Origin: BRH-c25 sp035627615
GTDB taxonomy: Bacteria; Bacillota; Clostridia; Lutisporales; Lutisporaceae
Assembly (NCBI GenBank): GCA_035627615.1
Contig: DASPLL010000047.1
Location: 62,001 to 126,000, forward strand
Length of the DNA: 64,000 nt
Direction of reading: 5' to 3'
A model generated the notes under the pieces. The model saw only the letters and a list, made by a program, of their open reading frames with translations. It did no database searches and was not told the DNA's origin. Numbering within the stretch: position 1 is the first letter of the stretch; every line of letters starts with the position of its first letter. Positions 16,659 to 24,274 of this stretch are shown piece by piece. The translations under genes were made by a program, and so were the position numbers.

Positions 16659-17201
16659 CTACAGAAACTGTATGCTCACTTCATCGGTTGTAACAGCTTC
16701 ATTTTCTTTTGGTATACGTATTTCCAGTACTCTATCCTTGAAGGCAGCAGACGCGCCTTCTTTTTTTATTCCCAGGGGCAGAGGTATGATATGATCATTG
16801 CCTGAGGGATCACCTTTGATTGTAATATGAGTACCTGTAAGCAGCACTTTGATGTCCTGCTCACTGACATCCTCGGGTACTGCGGTTCTTATGACCACAA
16901 AGCCATGTATTTCGAAAAGCTGTGGATTCAGACTGTTTGAGACGGCCGTGGTTTGTTCCTCATGGGCTGCAGGTGTACTCCCCGTATTTTGTGACACATG
17001 ACTGTTGAAATATTGGGACAACGGAGCTGCCAGGGATTGTGACAAAGGAGCCAGAAGAGCCTGGGTTATGGGATTGGCAATGGATTGCATCAATACCTCC
17101 TGAATGAAACCCGGAAGCTCTGAGGTATCCCCCCTTAACAGCATATCCCTAAGCTTTGCGCTCATCTGCATTGGATCGAAGTATTGCCCTGAACTGCTCA
17201 T
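16659..17201 (-). CDS. Hsp20-like protein, last gene of the gerP-like operon
   Basis: A 180-residue protein with an N-terminal helical, Gln- and Ser-rich region (about 1-95) and a C-terminal alpha-crystallin/CS-like domain (HGFVVIRTAVPEDVSEQDI, then DRVLEIRIPKENE). The start at 17201 follows GGGAGTGA; an in-frame codon three residues earlier is less likely. Its neighbours are gerP-type spore proteins in the same direction, 20 bases away, so it probably joins the spore coat or inner layers. Sequence similarity to GerPD was not detectable by eye. Confidence 0.6.
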   Translation of the reverse strand: MSSSGQYFDPMQMSAKLRDMLLRGDTSELPGFIQEVLMQSIANPITQALLAPLSQSLAAPLSQYFNSHVSQNTGSTPAAHEEQTTAVSNSLNPQLFEIHGFVVIRTAVPEDVSEQDIKVLLTGTHITIKGDPSGNDHIIPLPLGIKKEGASAAFKDRVLEIRIPKENEAVTTDEVSIQFL

Positions 17202-17221
17202 TGCTATCACTCCCTATCAGA

Positions 17222-17530
17222 TTAAATAGAATGCCTGGATGGGTCTTCAGCATTCTTGCCGAATTTTTCGATAGCCAGTTTTTTGACCCAGCCTGGAACT
17301 TCTTCTGAACCGGACTGGTTCAGCATATCAATCATATTGGTGTCTTTAAGAACTGAGCACAGTTCTGATATATCATTATTGTCGCCTGTAATTGAACCAA
17401 AGCCTTGGTTCTGTTTTGTGAAGCTTTGAAAGCCTACAGGCAGGTTGTTGCCCAGATTTATGCAGGAGGCTCCCGACACCGAGCCGATACGTATATTACC
17501 TATGAAAAAAGTCGGAGATAGGTTCGGCAT
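17222..17530 (-). CDS. GerPA/GerPF-like spore protein (copy 5)
   Basis: 102 residues. The N-terminal about 55 carry the GerPA/GerPF pattern: a short hydrophobic opening (FFIGNIRIGSVSGASCINLG), a glycine and a QGFGSITGDNND block. The C-terminal helix (ELCSVLKDTNMIDMLNQS) is an extension not present in small GerP proteins. GerP proteins sit in the spore coat and let nutrients reach germination receptors. Four related copies lie upstream in the same operon. Confidence 0.65.
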   Translation of the reverse strand: MPNLSPTFFIGNIRIGSVSGASCINLGNNLPVGFQSFTKQNQGFGSITGDNNDISELCSVLKDTNMIDMLNQSGSEEVPGWVKKLAIEKFGKNAEDPSRHSI

Positions 17531-17560
17531 TATGAATCCCCCTTTTCTTTGCCTGTTTTG

Positions 17561-17842
17561 TTATTTTTGTTTGTTTTTTTTTGACTTATTCTTTGTCTTT
17601 TCAGCGGGTTCTTTTATTCCGAAATTGTTTCCAATATTCAAAGTACCGCTTAAATCCTTTATATCGAGGGTATCAAGGCTGAAAACCAGGTTTTCCAGCT
17701 GCTGTACATTCAGATTCTCCACATGTATATGGTATTCAGGCTTGCTTTTGAGCTTTTCCACCTCTTCTTCAATAGTGATCAGTTTCTTGTAGATTTCCCG
17801 CAGCAGGAGATTATCGGAACTATCGCAGTCATGTTTCCCCAT
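17561..17842 (-). CDS. GerPC-like spore germination protein
   Basis: 93 residues. An N-terminal coiled coil (LLREIYKKLITIEEEVEKLK) is followed by a beta-rich stretch ending LDIKDLSGTLNIGNNFGIKE, which matches the diagnostic TLxGTLNIG end of Bacillus GerPC, and a lysine-rich tail. It is about half the length of Bacillus GerPC. Its place between GerPA/PF-like genes in one operon supports the assignment. Confidence 0.7.
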   Translation of the reverse strand: MGKHDCDSSDNLLLREIYKKLITIEEEVEKLKSKPEYHIHVENLNVQQLENLVFSLDTLDIKDLSGTLNIGNNFGIKEPAEKTKNKSKKNKQK

Positions 17843-17876
17843 TTGAATTCACTTTGCTTTCATAATACAGCGGTGA

Positions 17877-18074
17877 TTATTTTTCCTCCATATGTGTTCT
17901 TATTACTGCGCTCTGATTGTATATGGACTTGTTTGAATCTCCTTCCATTGTGCCGAAGCCCTCGTCGGATCTCGTACAAGAACGCCATTTTACCTGCAAG
18001 TTGTCACCGGAGAACACTCCTGAGGAATCAGAAACCCTCTCGATTATCAGATCACCAAATTCTATTCTGACCAT
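17877..18074 (-). CDS. GerPF-like spore protein (copy 4, short)
   Basis: 65 residues with the family core only: FGDLIIERVSDSSGVFSGDN and then SDEGFGTMEGDSN. The start codon directly follows the stop codon of the preceding gene (TAAATG), a strong sign of coupled translation. Confidence 0.65.
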   Translation of the reverse strand: MVRIEFGDLIIERVSDSSGVFSGDNLQVKWRSCTRSDEGFGTMEGDSNKSIYNQSAVIRTHMEEK

Positions 18075-18344
18075 TTATATACCCCGCTTTCCAATTCTTG
18101 TACGCACAAGTTCTTCAAAGTACTTCAGAAGCTCACTGCTGCTGCCGGGATCGGTGACCATATCGCAGGGACTTTCCAGGACATTATCCACTCCTCTGAC
18201 TTTGCCGAAGCCTGAGCAGGATACTATATCCGAATACCATTGGTATTGGATATTATAGCCTGCAAATATTCCGGAACTGAAATTAATTGAATTCACACGG
18301 ATATTATTAAAAAGGATACCCACAGAAGAAGCTGCTTCAGGCAC
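18075..18344 (-). CDS. GerPF-like spore protein (copy 3)
   Basis: 89 residues starting at a GTG five bases after GGAGTGA. The core reads ILFNNIRVNSINFSSGIFAG and CSGFGKVRGVDN, near-identical in layout to copy 2 (18448). A C-terminal helix (SSSELLKYFEELVRTRIG) is added. It lies in the middle of the minus-strand gerP-like operon after a 103-base gap that may hold an internal promoter. Confidence 0.65.
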   Translation of the reverse strand: MPEAASSVGILFNNIRVNSINFSSGIFAGYNIQYQWYSDIVSCSGFGKVRGVDNVLESPCDMVTDPGSSSELLKYFEELVRTRIGKRGI

Positions 18345-18447
18345 TCAAATCACTCCAGGCTTTATTTGTAAATGGAATCTTTCCATTATATATTATTCTA
18401 TGACAAAAGATGTAAATCAGAGCCAGTATATTTAGCAGGATAGTTTA

Positions 18448-18750
18448 TTACTTTTTAAATCTATGACAACCATAGATTGTAATGTTATCCTTGCCTTTGG
18501 CATTGGGAGGCAATTCAGTACCATTGTAGTTGTTTGTAATGACAGGGGTATCCACAACATCATTGTCCATAAATATGTTGACAGCGCGGCTTATTATGTT
18601 TCTGGCACCCAGAACGGAGCCAAAGCCGGACTTGTTATTGCTGCTGGATTTCCAATCGCCCTGGTAATTTGTTCCTGCAAATATCCCTGAGTTGTTATTA
18701 ACTGAATTTACAAGTATGTTGTTGAAACAGACCATATTGTTTTGGGGCAT
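18448..18750 (-). CDS. GerPF-like spore protein (copy 2)
   Basis: 100 residues from the ATG at 18750, after AGGATGTGA. The core is VCFNNILVNSVNNNSGIFAG and SGFGSVLGARN, followed by a segment (NDVVDTPVI) that also occurs in copy 1 as NDLVDTPII, so the two are close paralogues. The tail is Asn- and Lys-rich. Confidence 0.65.
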   Translation of the reverse strand: MPQNNMVCFNNILVNSVNNNSGIFAGTNYQGDWKSSSNNKSGFGSVLGARNIISRAVNIFMDNDVVDTPVITNNYNGTELPPNAKGKDNITIYGCHRFKK

Positions 18751-18762
18751 ATGAATCACATC

Positions 18763-19008
18763 CTACGCTTGAACTCCGGGGCCGGTTTCTATATCATTGT
18801 CTATGATAGGTGTATCTACGAGGTCATTATCATTCATCATAGTCAGAATAGCCGTAAATATGTTTCCGACACCAGCTACCTGTGTTATCACATCTTCGGT
18901 TTTGTTATTGGAATCCCAACCTGAGGCAGCATTATCACCAATGAATATACCGGCATTTGTATTCATGCTGTTTGTGGCTATACAGTTAAAGATTATCAGA
19001 TCAGGCAC
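18763..19008 (-). CDS. GerPF-like spore protein (copy 1, operon leader)
   Basis: 81 residues from a GTG eight bases after AAAGGGG. It begins MPDLIIFNCIATNSMNTNAG with the family hydrophobic opening and GDN turn, and has a divergent middle (VITQVAGVGN in place of the usual GFG block). The sporulation-type promoter at 19045-19070 lies immediately upstream, so this gene leads the seven-gene unit. Confidence 0.6.
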   Translation of the reverse strand: MPDLIIFNCIATNSMNTNAGIFIGDNAASGWDSNNKTEDVITQVAGVGNIFTAILTMMNDNDLVDTPIIDNDIETGPGVQA

Positions 19009-19044
19009 AGGGTACACCCCTTTCTGTTTTGTGCTTTTCTCCTA

Positions 19045-19070
19045 TATATTATGCTGTGCATACTGCAAGT
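19045..19070 (-). promoter_or_regulatory. Candidate mother-cell (sigma-K/E-type) promoter
   Basis: On the minus strand CATAATATA (19053-19045) matches the sigma-K/E -10 pattern CATANNNTA. An AC pair in GGCACTT (complement of 19069-19070) lies 15 bases upstream, near the 16-17 expected for sigma-K. Bacillus gerP is known to be sigma-K controlled, which fits. The -35 match is short. Confidence 0.5.
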
Positions 19071-19164
19071 GCCACAAAAGCATACAGAACAACTGAAGGA
19101 CAAATCGAATATAATGGTATAGGTTTTTAATTTCCTATTAATGAATAGAAAGAAGCGGTGAGTT

Positions 19165-19788
19165 ATGAGTTCCATACAAAGACCGGTGCGGATATCCACA
19201 AGAAGGATCACTACGGAAGACAGCCTTATTACAATAGACTATCCGGTGGTAAAGGACATGGAAAGCCCCACTGCACAGCACAGGATAAACAAAGCGATAA
19301 TATCGCTGGTGGACACGATCATGAGGGAGCAGGGGTATTACAAAAACCAGAAGGTGGAAATGCTTGGCTGGTATGAGATAAAGAGCAACGAAAGAGGTAT
19401 ACTGAGCCTTACCATCGGCAACTATTCCTTCGTATATCCGTCGGCACACGGTATGACAATAGTCAAAGGGATCAGCTTTGATATAGAGAGCGGAGACAGT
19501 ATAAAGCTGAAGGACCTGTTCAAGCCTGATGCTGATTATGTCAAAGTGCTGTCGGACATTGTGGCACAGCAGATAAAGGACAGGAATATACAGCTTCTGG
19601 ATGAGTTTAAAGGAATAAGGCCGGACCAGGACTTCTATATAGCTGACAAATCCCTGGTGCTGTTTTTCCAGCTTTATGAGATCACTCCCTACTATATGGG
19701 TCTGCAGTATTTTCTTATATCTGTATACCAGCTTCAGGATATAATCACTGAAAATGGAGCATTAGGGGTCATGGCTTCAGGAGATTAA
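19165..19788 (+). CDS. DUF4163/DUF3298-type protein
   Basis: 207 residues resembling the C-terminal extracytoplasmic region of RsiV/PdaC-type proteins: an N-terminal DUF4163-like part (ITIDYPVVKDMESPTAQHRI) and a DUF3298 part ending FFQLYEITPYYMGLQYF. Unlike RsiV it has no membrane segment or signal peptide, so it appears to be cytoplasmic or spore-associated. It is transcribed divergently from the gerP-like operon with 156 bases between. The function of such stand-alone forms is not known. Confidence 0.65.
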   Translation: MSSIQRPVRISTRRITTEDSLITIDYPVVKDMESPTAQHRINKAIISLVDTIMREQGYYKNQKVEMLGWYEIKSNERGILSLTIGNYSFVYPSAHGMTIVKGISFDIESGDSIKLKDLFKPDADYVKVLSDIVAQQIKDRNIQLLDEFKGIRPDQDFYIADKSLVLFFQLYEITPYYMGLQYFLISVYQLQDIITENGALGVMASGD

Positions 19789-19792
19789 TTCT

Positions 19793-19828
19793 GCTCAGTG
19801 GGTTATATCTGAAGACAGACCACTGAGC
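19793..19828 (+). terminator. Stem-loop after the DUF3298-type gene
   Basis: A perfect 9-bp stem, GCTCAGTGG and CCACTGAGC, starts five bases after the stop codon. There is no T-tract, and its right arm runs into the palindromic element at 19825, so termination is only possible. Confidence 0.4.
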
Positions 19829-19873
19829 GGGCATGTAATAGACTAAATATTTGTGGCTATTGCATGCCTGCTC
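19825..19873. repeat. Short 49-bp palindromic element related to 39121-39336
   Basis: The left arm GAGCGGGCATGTAATAG and the right arm CTATTGCATGCCTGCTC form a near-perfect hairpin. The left 25 bases match the left end of the longer element at 39121 (CATGTAATAGACTAAATAT is shared), and GTGGCTATT matches its right end. It looks like a copy with the middle deleted. Confidence 0.65.
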
Positions 19874-19987
19874 AAGTGTATTGCTAACTGCTAAGGAAAA
19901 TCTTCTAAATATGAAGGAAAGTGGAAATTAGTGGCGAATATAAATGGCAAATGATTAACCGGGAGCTGTTGTGAAGGAGATATTCAT

Positions 19988-20125
19988 ATGTGTGATACGA
20001 TGGTTGCACTGCCATGCTGTACGGGTGACGGCTCCCTGCTGTTTGCAAAGAACAGCGACAGGGAGCCCAATGAGCCTCACGTTTATGGAAAGGAAAGGGC
20101 AAAAACAGAAGGTTTAAGGATATGA
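19988..20125 (+). pseudogene. Stub of a C69/secernin-type dipeptidase gene
   Basis: A strong ribosome site (AAGGAGA) and ATG lead into 45 codons that begin MCDTMVALPCCTGDGSLLFA and continue KNSDREPNEPHVYG. This is the family N-terminus, with the Cys2 that becomes the Ntn nucleophile. The frame ends at 20125 after KTEGLRI. A full enzyme has over 400 residues, and nothing recognisable follows before dhaK. It is the 5' end of a gene whose body has been deleted. The leader region 19874-19987 and the gap 20126-20233 show no other gene. Confidence 0.75.
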
Positions 20126-20233
20126 GACAGAATTTCTTTAATTGAGTTTTTTTCTTTTGGATTTTAGTATTTTTTTGGACTAACCATAGTAGAATTAAAT
20201 GTCAAGTTAAAATAAATAAAGGGGGTCCATAAA

Positions 20234-21229
20234 ATGAAAAAAATCATTAATATGCCTGAAAATGTTGTTGATGAAATGCTTAAGGGAGTAGTAGCAGCAC
20301 ATCCTGCCCATATAAGGCGTCTGGAAGGAACAAACGTCCTGGTAAGGGCAAGTGCGCCGAATCCCAAGGTTGCGCTAATAAGCGGCGGAGGAAGCGGACA
20401 TGAGCCTACCCATGGGGGCTATGTGGGTAAAGGGATGCTTGATGGAGCAGTGGCTGGAGCTGTATTCACCTCACCTACACCGGATCAGGTTTTTGAGGCA
20501 ATAAAGGCAGTAGACGGCGGAAAGGGAGTATTACTGGTAATAAAGAACTATACGGGGGATATCCTGAACTTTGAAATGGCAGCGGAGATGGCTGAGGCTG
20601 AAGGCATCAAGGTTGACAGTGTTGTTGTAAATGACGATGTGGCAGTTGAGAACAGCACCTGGACTTCCGGAAGAAGAGGAATAGCAGGTACGATTTTTAT
20701 TCATAAAATTGCAGGTGCAAAGGCGGAAGCGGGAGCGGGGCTTAGTGCCGTGAAACAGACCGCAGAAAAGGTAATTGCCAATGTAAGGTCAATGGGAATG
20801 GCTCTTTCACCATGTATCGTACCGGCAGCCGGAAAATCCAGCTTTATCCTGGAGGAAAATGAAGTTGAGATAGGCATGGGCATTCATGGAGAGCCAGGTA
20901 CCCACAGGGAAGAAATAAGACCGGCCGACGAGATAGCAGACCATTTGCTTGGAAAGATACTGGAGGATATGCCGCTAGCCGCCGGCAATGAAGTTGCAGT
21001 CATGATAAACGGACTGGGAGGCACTCCGCTGATGGAGCTGTATATAGTAAACAGAAGGGTAGCTGAAGTGCTTGAATCAAAGGGAGTAAAGGTTATCCGT
21101 ACATATGTGGGCAATTACATGACCTCTCTTGAAATGGCCGGGTTCTCAATAACATTACTCAAGCTGGATGGAGAGTTGAAGGAATTGCTGCTGGCTCCGG
21201 CTGATACGCCGGCTCTGGTGCAGATATAG
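20234..21229 (+). CDS. dhaK: Dihydroxyacetone kinase subunit DhaK
   Basis: 331 residues, normal for the substrate-binding subunit of the PTS-type kinase. ISGGGSGHEPTHGGYVG near residue 50 is the family signature and the His in GMGIHGEPGTH (about 220) is the residue that holds dihydroxyacetone as a hemiaminal. It receives phosphate from ADP bound to DhaL, giving dihydroxyacetone phosphate for glycolysis. AAAGGGGG precedes the ATG. It is the first gene of a compact dhaKLM operon with 11- and 3-base gaps. Confidence 0.95.
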   Translation: MKKIINMPENVVDEMLKGVVAAHPAHIRRLEGTNVLVRASAPNPKVALISGGGSGHEPTHGGYVGKGMLDGAVAGAVFTSPTPDQVFEAIKAVDGGKGVLLVIKNYTGDILNFEMAAEMAEAEGIKVDSVVVNDDVAVENSTWTSGRRGIAGTIFIHKIAGAKAEAGAGLSAVKQTAEKVIANVRSMGMALSPCIVPAAGKSSFILEENEVEIGMGIHGEPGTHREEIRPADEIADHLLGKILEDMPLAAGNEVAVMINGLGGTPLMELYIVNRRVAEVLESKGVKVIRTYVGNYMTSLEMAGFSITLLKLDGELKELLLAPADTPALVQI

Positions 21230-21240
21230 GAGGGGATGGA

Positions 21241-21879
21241 ATGGGTTCTGGAATATATGCGGCAATTCATGCAATTAGTGAAGCTATAAATGAAAACAAA
21301 GATATGCTTACAGATCTTGATGCTGCTATAGGGGACGCTGATCATGGAATAAACATGTCAAGAGGCTTCAATGCAGTCATGGCCAAGCTGGAAGAGACAA
21401 AGGAGGAGGACATTTCCACTGTGCTGAAAAAAACAGGGATGACCCTTATTTCCACAGTAGGAGGGGCTGCAGGGCCATTATACGGCACCGCTTTTTTAAG
21501 AGCGGCGGGTATAGCACAGGGAACAAGCCTGATAACAAGGGAAAAAGCAGTGGAAATGCTCAGCGCAGCCGTACAGGGGATAAAAGACAGAGGCAAGGCA
21601 GTAAAGGGTGAAAAGACGATGCTGGATGCCCTTGAGCCTGCCCTTGAAGCATTCTTCAAGGGGATAAATGAGGATAAAAGCCTTCTGGATTGCCTGGAGA
21701 CGGCATGTCTGGCTGCAGAACAGGGTGTCGAATACACAAAAACCATAAAGGCGACTAAAGGGAGAGCCTCATATTTGGGAGACAGGAGTATCGGACACCA
21801 GGATCCCGGCGCTACCTCATCCCTTATAATGCTCAGGACGCTGACTGCTTATTATCGCACTTCAACACTGGAGGCGTGA
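21241..21879 (+). CDS. dhaL: Dihydroxyacetone kinase subunit DhaL
   Basis: 212 residues, the ADP-binding subunit. AIGDADHGINMSRGF near residue 35 carries the Asp residues that bind the two magnesium ions, and GPLYGTAFLRAAG and LGDRSIGHQDPGATS complete the nucleotide pocket. In the PTS-dependent system ADP is a permanent cofactor recharged by DhaM and is not released as in ATP-dependent kinases. Confidence 0.95.
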   Translation: MGSGIYAAIHAISEAINENKDMLTDLDAAIGDADHGINMSRGFNAVMAKLEETKEEDISTVLKKTGMTLISTVGGAAGPLYGTAFLRAAGIAQGTSLITREKAVEMLSAAVQGIKDRGKAVKGEKTMLDALEPALEAFFKGINEDKSLLDCLETACLAAEQGVEYTKTIKATKGRASYLGDRSIGHQDPGATSSLIMLRTLTAYYRTSTLEA

Positions 21880-21882
21880 AGG

Positions 21883-22278
21883 ATGGTTGGTATTGTAATT
21901 GTATCCCACAGTGCTAAAGTGGCTCTGGGGATCAAGGAACTGGCTGAGCAAATGACTGGCGGCAACAGTTCAATTATAGCAGCGGGCGGCCTGGAGGATG
22001 GAAGTATTGGAACAGATGCAGTCAGGATCATGGAGGCAATAAAAAAAGCGGATACCGGGGATGGGGTTGTAGTAATGGTTGACCTTGGCAGTGCAGTATT
22101 AAGCAGTAACCTGGCTATTGAGCTTCTGGGTGAAGGTGTCAGGGAAAGGATAAGAATTGCAGATGCACCTGTACTGGAAGGGGCGGTAATAGCTGCGGTA
22201 CAGGCTTCCATCGGCGACAGCCTTGAAGATGTACTTGCCGCTGCTGAAGCTTCACGGAGCATGCTTAAAAAGGTATAA
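21883..22278 (+). CDS. dhaM: PTS-dependent dihydroxyacetone kinase phosphotransferase DhaM
   Basis: 131 residues, consisting only of the EIIA(Man)-like domain, with the phospho-accepting His in IVIVSHSAKVA and the MVDLGSAVLSSN motif. It lacks the HPr and EI-like domains of the E. coli protein, so phosphate must come from the general PTS HPr. It follows dhaL by three bases. Confidence 0.9.
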   Translation: MVGIVIVSHSAKVALGIKELAEQMTGGNSSIIAAGGLEDGSIGTDAVRIMEAIKKADTGDGVVVMVDLGSAVLSSNLAIELLGEGVRERIRIADAPVLEGAVIAAVQASIGDSLEDVLAAAEASRSMLKKV

Positions 22279-22323
22279 ATAAGTACAAATGAAAATACTG
22301 CTGATTATGGAGGTATGGCAGCT

Positions 22324-22845
22324 ATGAAAAAAGACCGTAAGGTAATATGTCTCATACACAGTGATTTTGAGGACCTGGAGCTGTGGTACCCGGTCCTGCG
22401 GCTCAGGGAGGAAGGAGTCACCGTACATTTGGTCGGTGAAAAAGCAAGTACGACATATATCGGAAAATATGGAGTTCCTGCTGTTTCGGACTACAGCTTC
22501 TCCGGGATTGACTGCGGGGAATATGACGGACTTCTTATTCCGGGCGGATGGGCGCCTGATAAATTGAGAAGATATCCTGAAGTGCTCGGAATTGTAAGAG
22601 ATATGAATGATAGGGGCAAGCCTATCGGTCAGATATGTCATGCAGGCTGGGTGCTTGTTTCGGCAAACATACTTAAAGGTAAGAAAGTAACAAGTACCGT
22701 CGCAATTAAGGATGACATGACAAATGCAGGTGGAATATGGATGGATGAGCCCGTAGTAGTGGACGGCAACATTGTTTCAAGCCGGAAGCCTCAGGATCTG
22801 CCTGATTACATGAAAGCATATATTGAGCTTTTGAGGAACAGCTGA
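22324..22845 (+). CDS. DJ-1/PfpI family protein
   Basis: 173 residues of the PfpI/YhbO type. The nucleophile elbow is GQICHAGWVL with Cys and adjacent His, and the Glu of ADFEDLE-like SDFEDLELW near the start completes the site. Members act as glyoxalase/deglycase-type enzymes or peptidases. Placement directly behind dhaKLM suggests protection from methylglyoxal derived from dihydroxyacetone phosphate, an inference. The start at 22324 is nine bases after GGAGGT; the ATG at 22315 directly abuts it. Confidence 0.8.
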   Translation: MKKDRKVICLIHSDFEDLELWYPVLRLREEGVTVHLVGEKASTTYIGKYGVPAVSDYSFSGIDCGEYDGLLIPGGWAPDKLRRYPEVLGIVRDMNDRGKPIGQICHAGWVLVSANILKGKKVTSTVAIKDDMTNAGGIWMDEPVVVDGNIVSSRKPQDLPDYMKAYIELLRNS

Positions 22846-22907
22846 ACGGTCAATATCGTTCACTACATGCTTTGTTATCGATATAAATAATACATAGCCT
22901 ACTGTAG

Positions 22908-22935
22908 GGATGGGTCTTGACCCATCCTTTTTTTT
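22908..22935 (+). terminator. Rho-independent terminator of the dha operon
   Basis: A perfect 9-bp stem, GGATGGGTC and GACCCATCC, with a 2-base loop is followed by eight to nine T residues. Confidence 0.9.
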
Positions 22936-22947
22936 CAGAACAGAACT

Positions 22948-24270
22948 CTACACAAGACCTTCTGTTTCAATGTACTTGATAAAATCGGAATAAAGAGGCT
23001 CCCTTTCACGGCCTTCAAGGACAACTGTCATATTTGAATATCTGTTCCTGGAAATATAATAGATAAGGAATTCCATAGATGGCTTATCTATATAATGCAG
23101 TGCTTTGATGCTTATACTAAAATGCATATTGGCAGATATCAGGTTGAATAGACTTTCAAAGGCAATATATATCCTGATTTTTTCTGATGCGTGGGTAAGA
23201 CTGTCGTTATTTATTTCAGACGGAAAAACCTCGTTTGCACTGTTTTCGATCCGGGATATGTCCTTCCAGTAATACGGTGGAAGCTTCCTCAGCAAATCAT
23301 GGTTGAAATTGTCTATTATCATTCTTGCACAGTCGGAAAGTGCACTGTATGGTACTTTAACCAGGGGATGGCATATGATGCTGATGGTATTCCCCATTTC
23401 CTGCCTGTTAACGATCTTGTTTTCATTTATGAATACTACCTGCAGCTTTGAAGAAGGTATAAGGCCTGATGCCGGGTAAACCGGCTCCTGCTGATGGCTG
23501 TTTGCATTTTTTATATCATTATACAGCTTGCGGATACTTTCGTTGGGGCTTATATTCAGCTCATCCCTCAGTATATTGGAGCATCTTTTGTACTGATTCA
23601 AGGCAGAACCCCTATCCCCTAATTCAATGTAGTTTATTATCAGTTCTTCGTATAATTCCTCTTGCAGGGGATTGATCTTCAACATTTCATTGAGTATTTC
23701 GATACTCTTGAGGTAGCTGCCTGTTGATTTATAGAGCTTTGTAAGCTGATGGAGCACCGCAAAGTATTTTCTTTGAAGCCTTTCACGCTCAAAGAATACC
23801 CAGTCGTTGAAATCCGGGCATTTATTAATATAAAAGCCTTCCAGGAATTCACCCTTGTAAATGCTTTTCACTTTGTTCAGGCTTTCAATTAAATCTGATC
23901 CGGTTGATTCCAGATTTTCCTCAAGCAGCTTTTCCATTTCGGAGATATCTGTATATATGGATGCATCAGGATTTATCCTGCAGCAATCCTTGTATGTTAT
24001 AATAAACGGCGCCTGCTGTTTGTCAGCGTCCAGTATTTTTCTCAGTGACCATAGGGTATACCTTAAATTGTACCTGGCAGTTTCAATACTGGCCGAATCC
24101 CAGAATATCGATGCCAGCTTGTCACGGCTGTACATTTTATCCCTGTTTAAAACCAGATAGCAAAGCAGAGCAGCTGCTTTATTGCTCATACTGCCCGAAA
24201 TCGGCTTGTTATTCAGGATTATTGAAGGATTACCAAGCATAAAGATCTCAAGATTGGTCAATGGTATCAC
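22948..24270 (-). CDS. BTAD/SARP-type transcriptional regulator
   Basis: 440 residues. The first about 100 form an OmpR-like winged-helix (SNKAAALLCYLVLNRDKMYS, then LASIFWDSASIETARYNLRY), and about 100-255 are a bacterial transcriptional activation domain with helical repeats (KINPLQEELYEELIINYIEL). The C-terminal about 180 residues are not a known sensor or ATPase, although AFESLFNLISANMHFSISIK resembles no family I know. It is the last gene of a minus-strand unit, four bases behind an amidohydrolase, so it probably regulates that unit. Confidence 0.75.
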   Translation of the reverse strand: MIPLTNLEIFMLGNPSIILNNKPISGSMSNKAAALLCYLVLNRDKMYSRDKLASIFWDSASIETARYNLRYTLWSLRKILDADKQQAPFIITYKDCCRINPDASIYTDISEMEKLLEENLESTGSDLIESLNKVKSIYKGEFLEGFYINKCPDFNDWVFFERERLQRKYFAVLHQLTKLYKSTGSYLKSIEILNEMLKINPLQEELYEELIINYIELGDRGSALNQYKRCSNILRDELNISPNESIRKLYNDIKNANSHQQEPVYPASGLIPSSKLQVVFINENKIVNRQEMGNTISIICHPLVKVPYSALSDCARMIIDNFNHDLLRKLPPYYWKDISRIENSANEVFPSEINNDSLTHASEKIRIYIAFESLFNLISANMHFSISIKALHYIDKPSMEFLIYYISRNRYSNMTVVLEGREREPLYSDFIKYIETEGLV

Positions 24271-24274
24271 ACCT

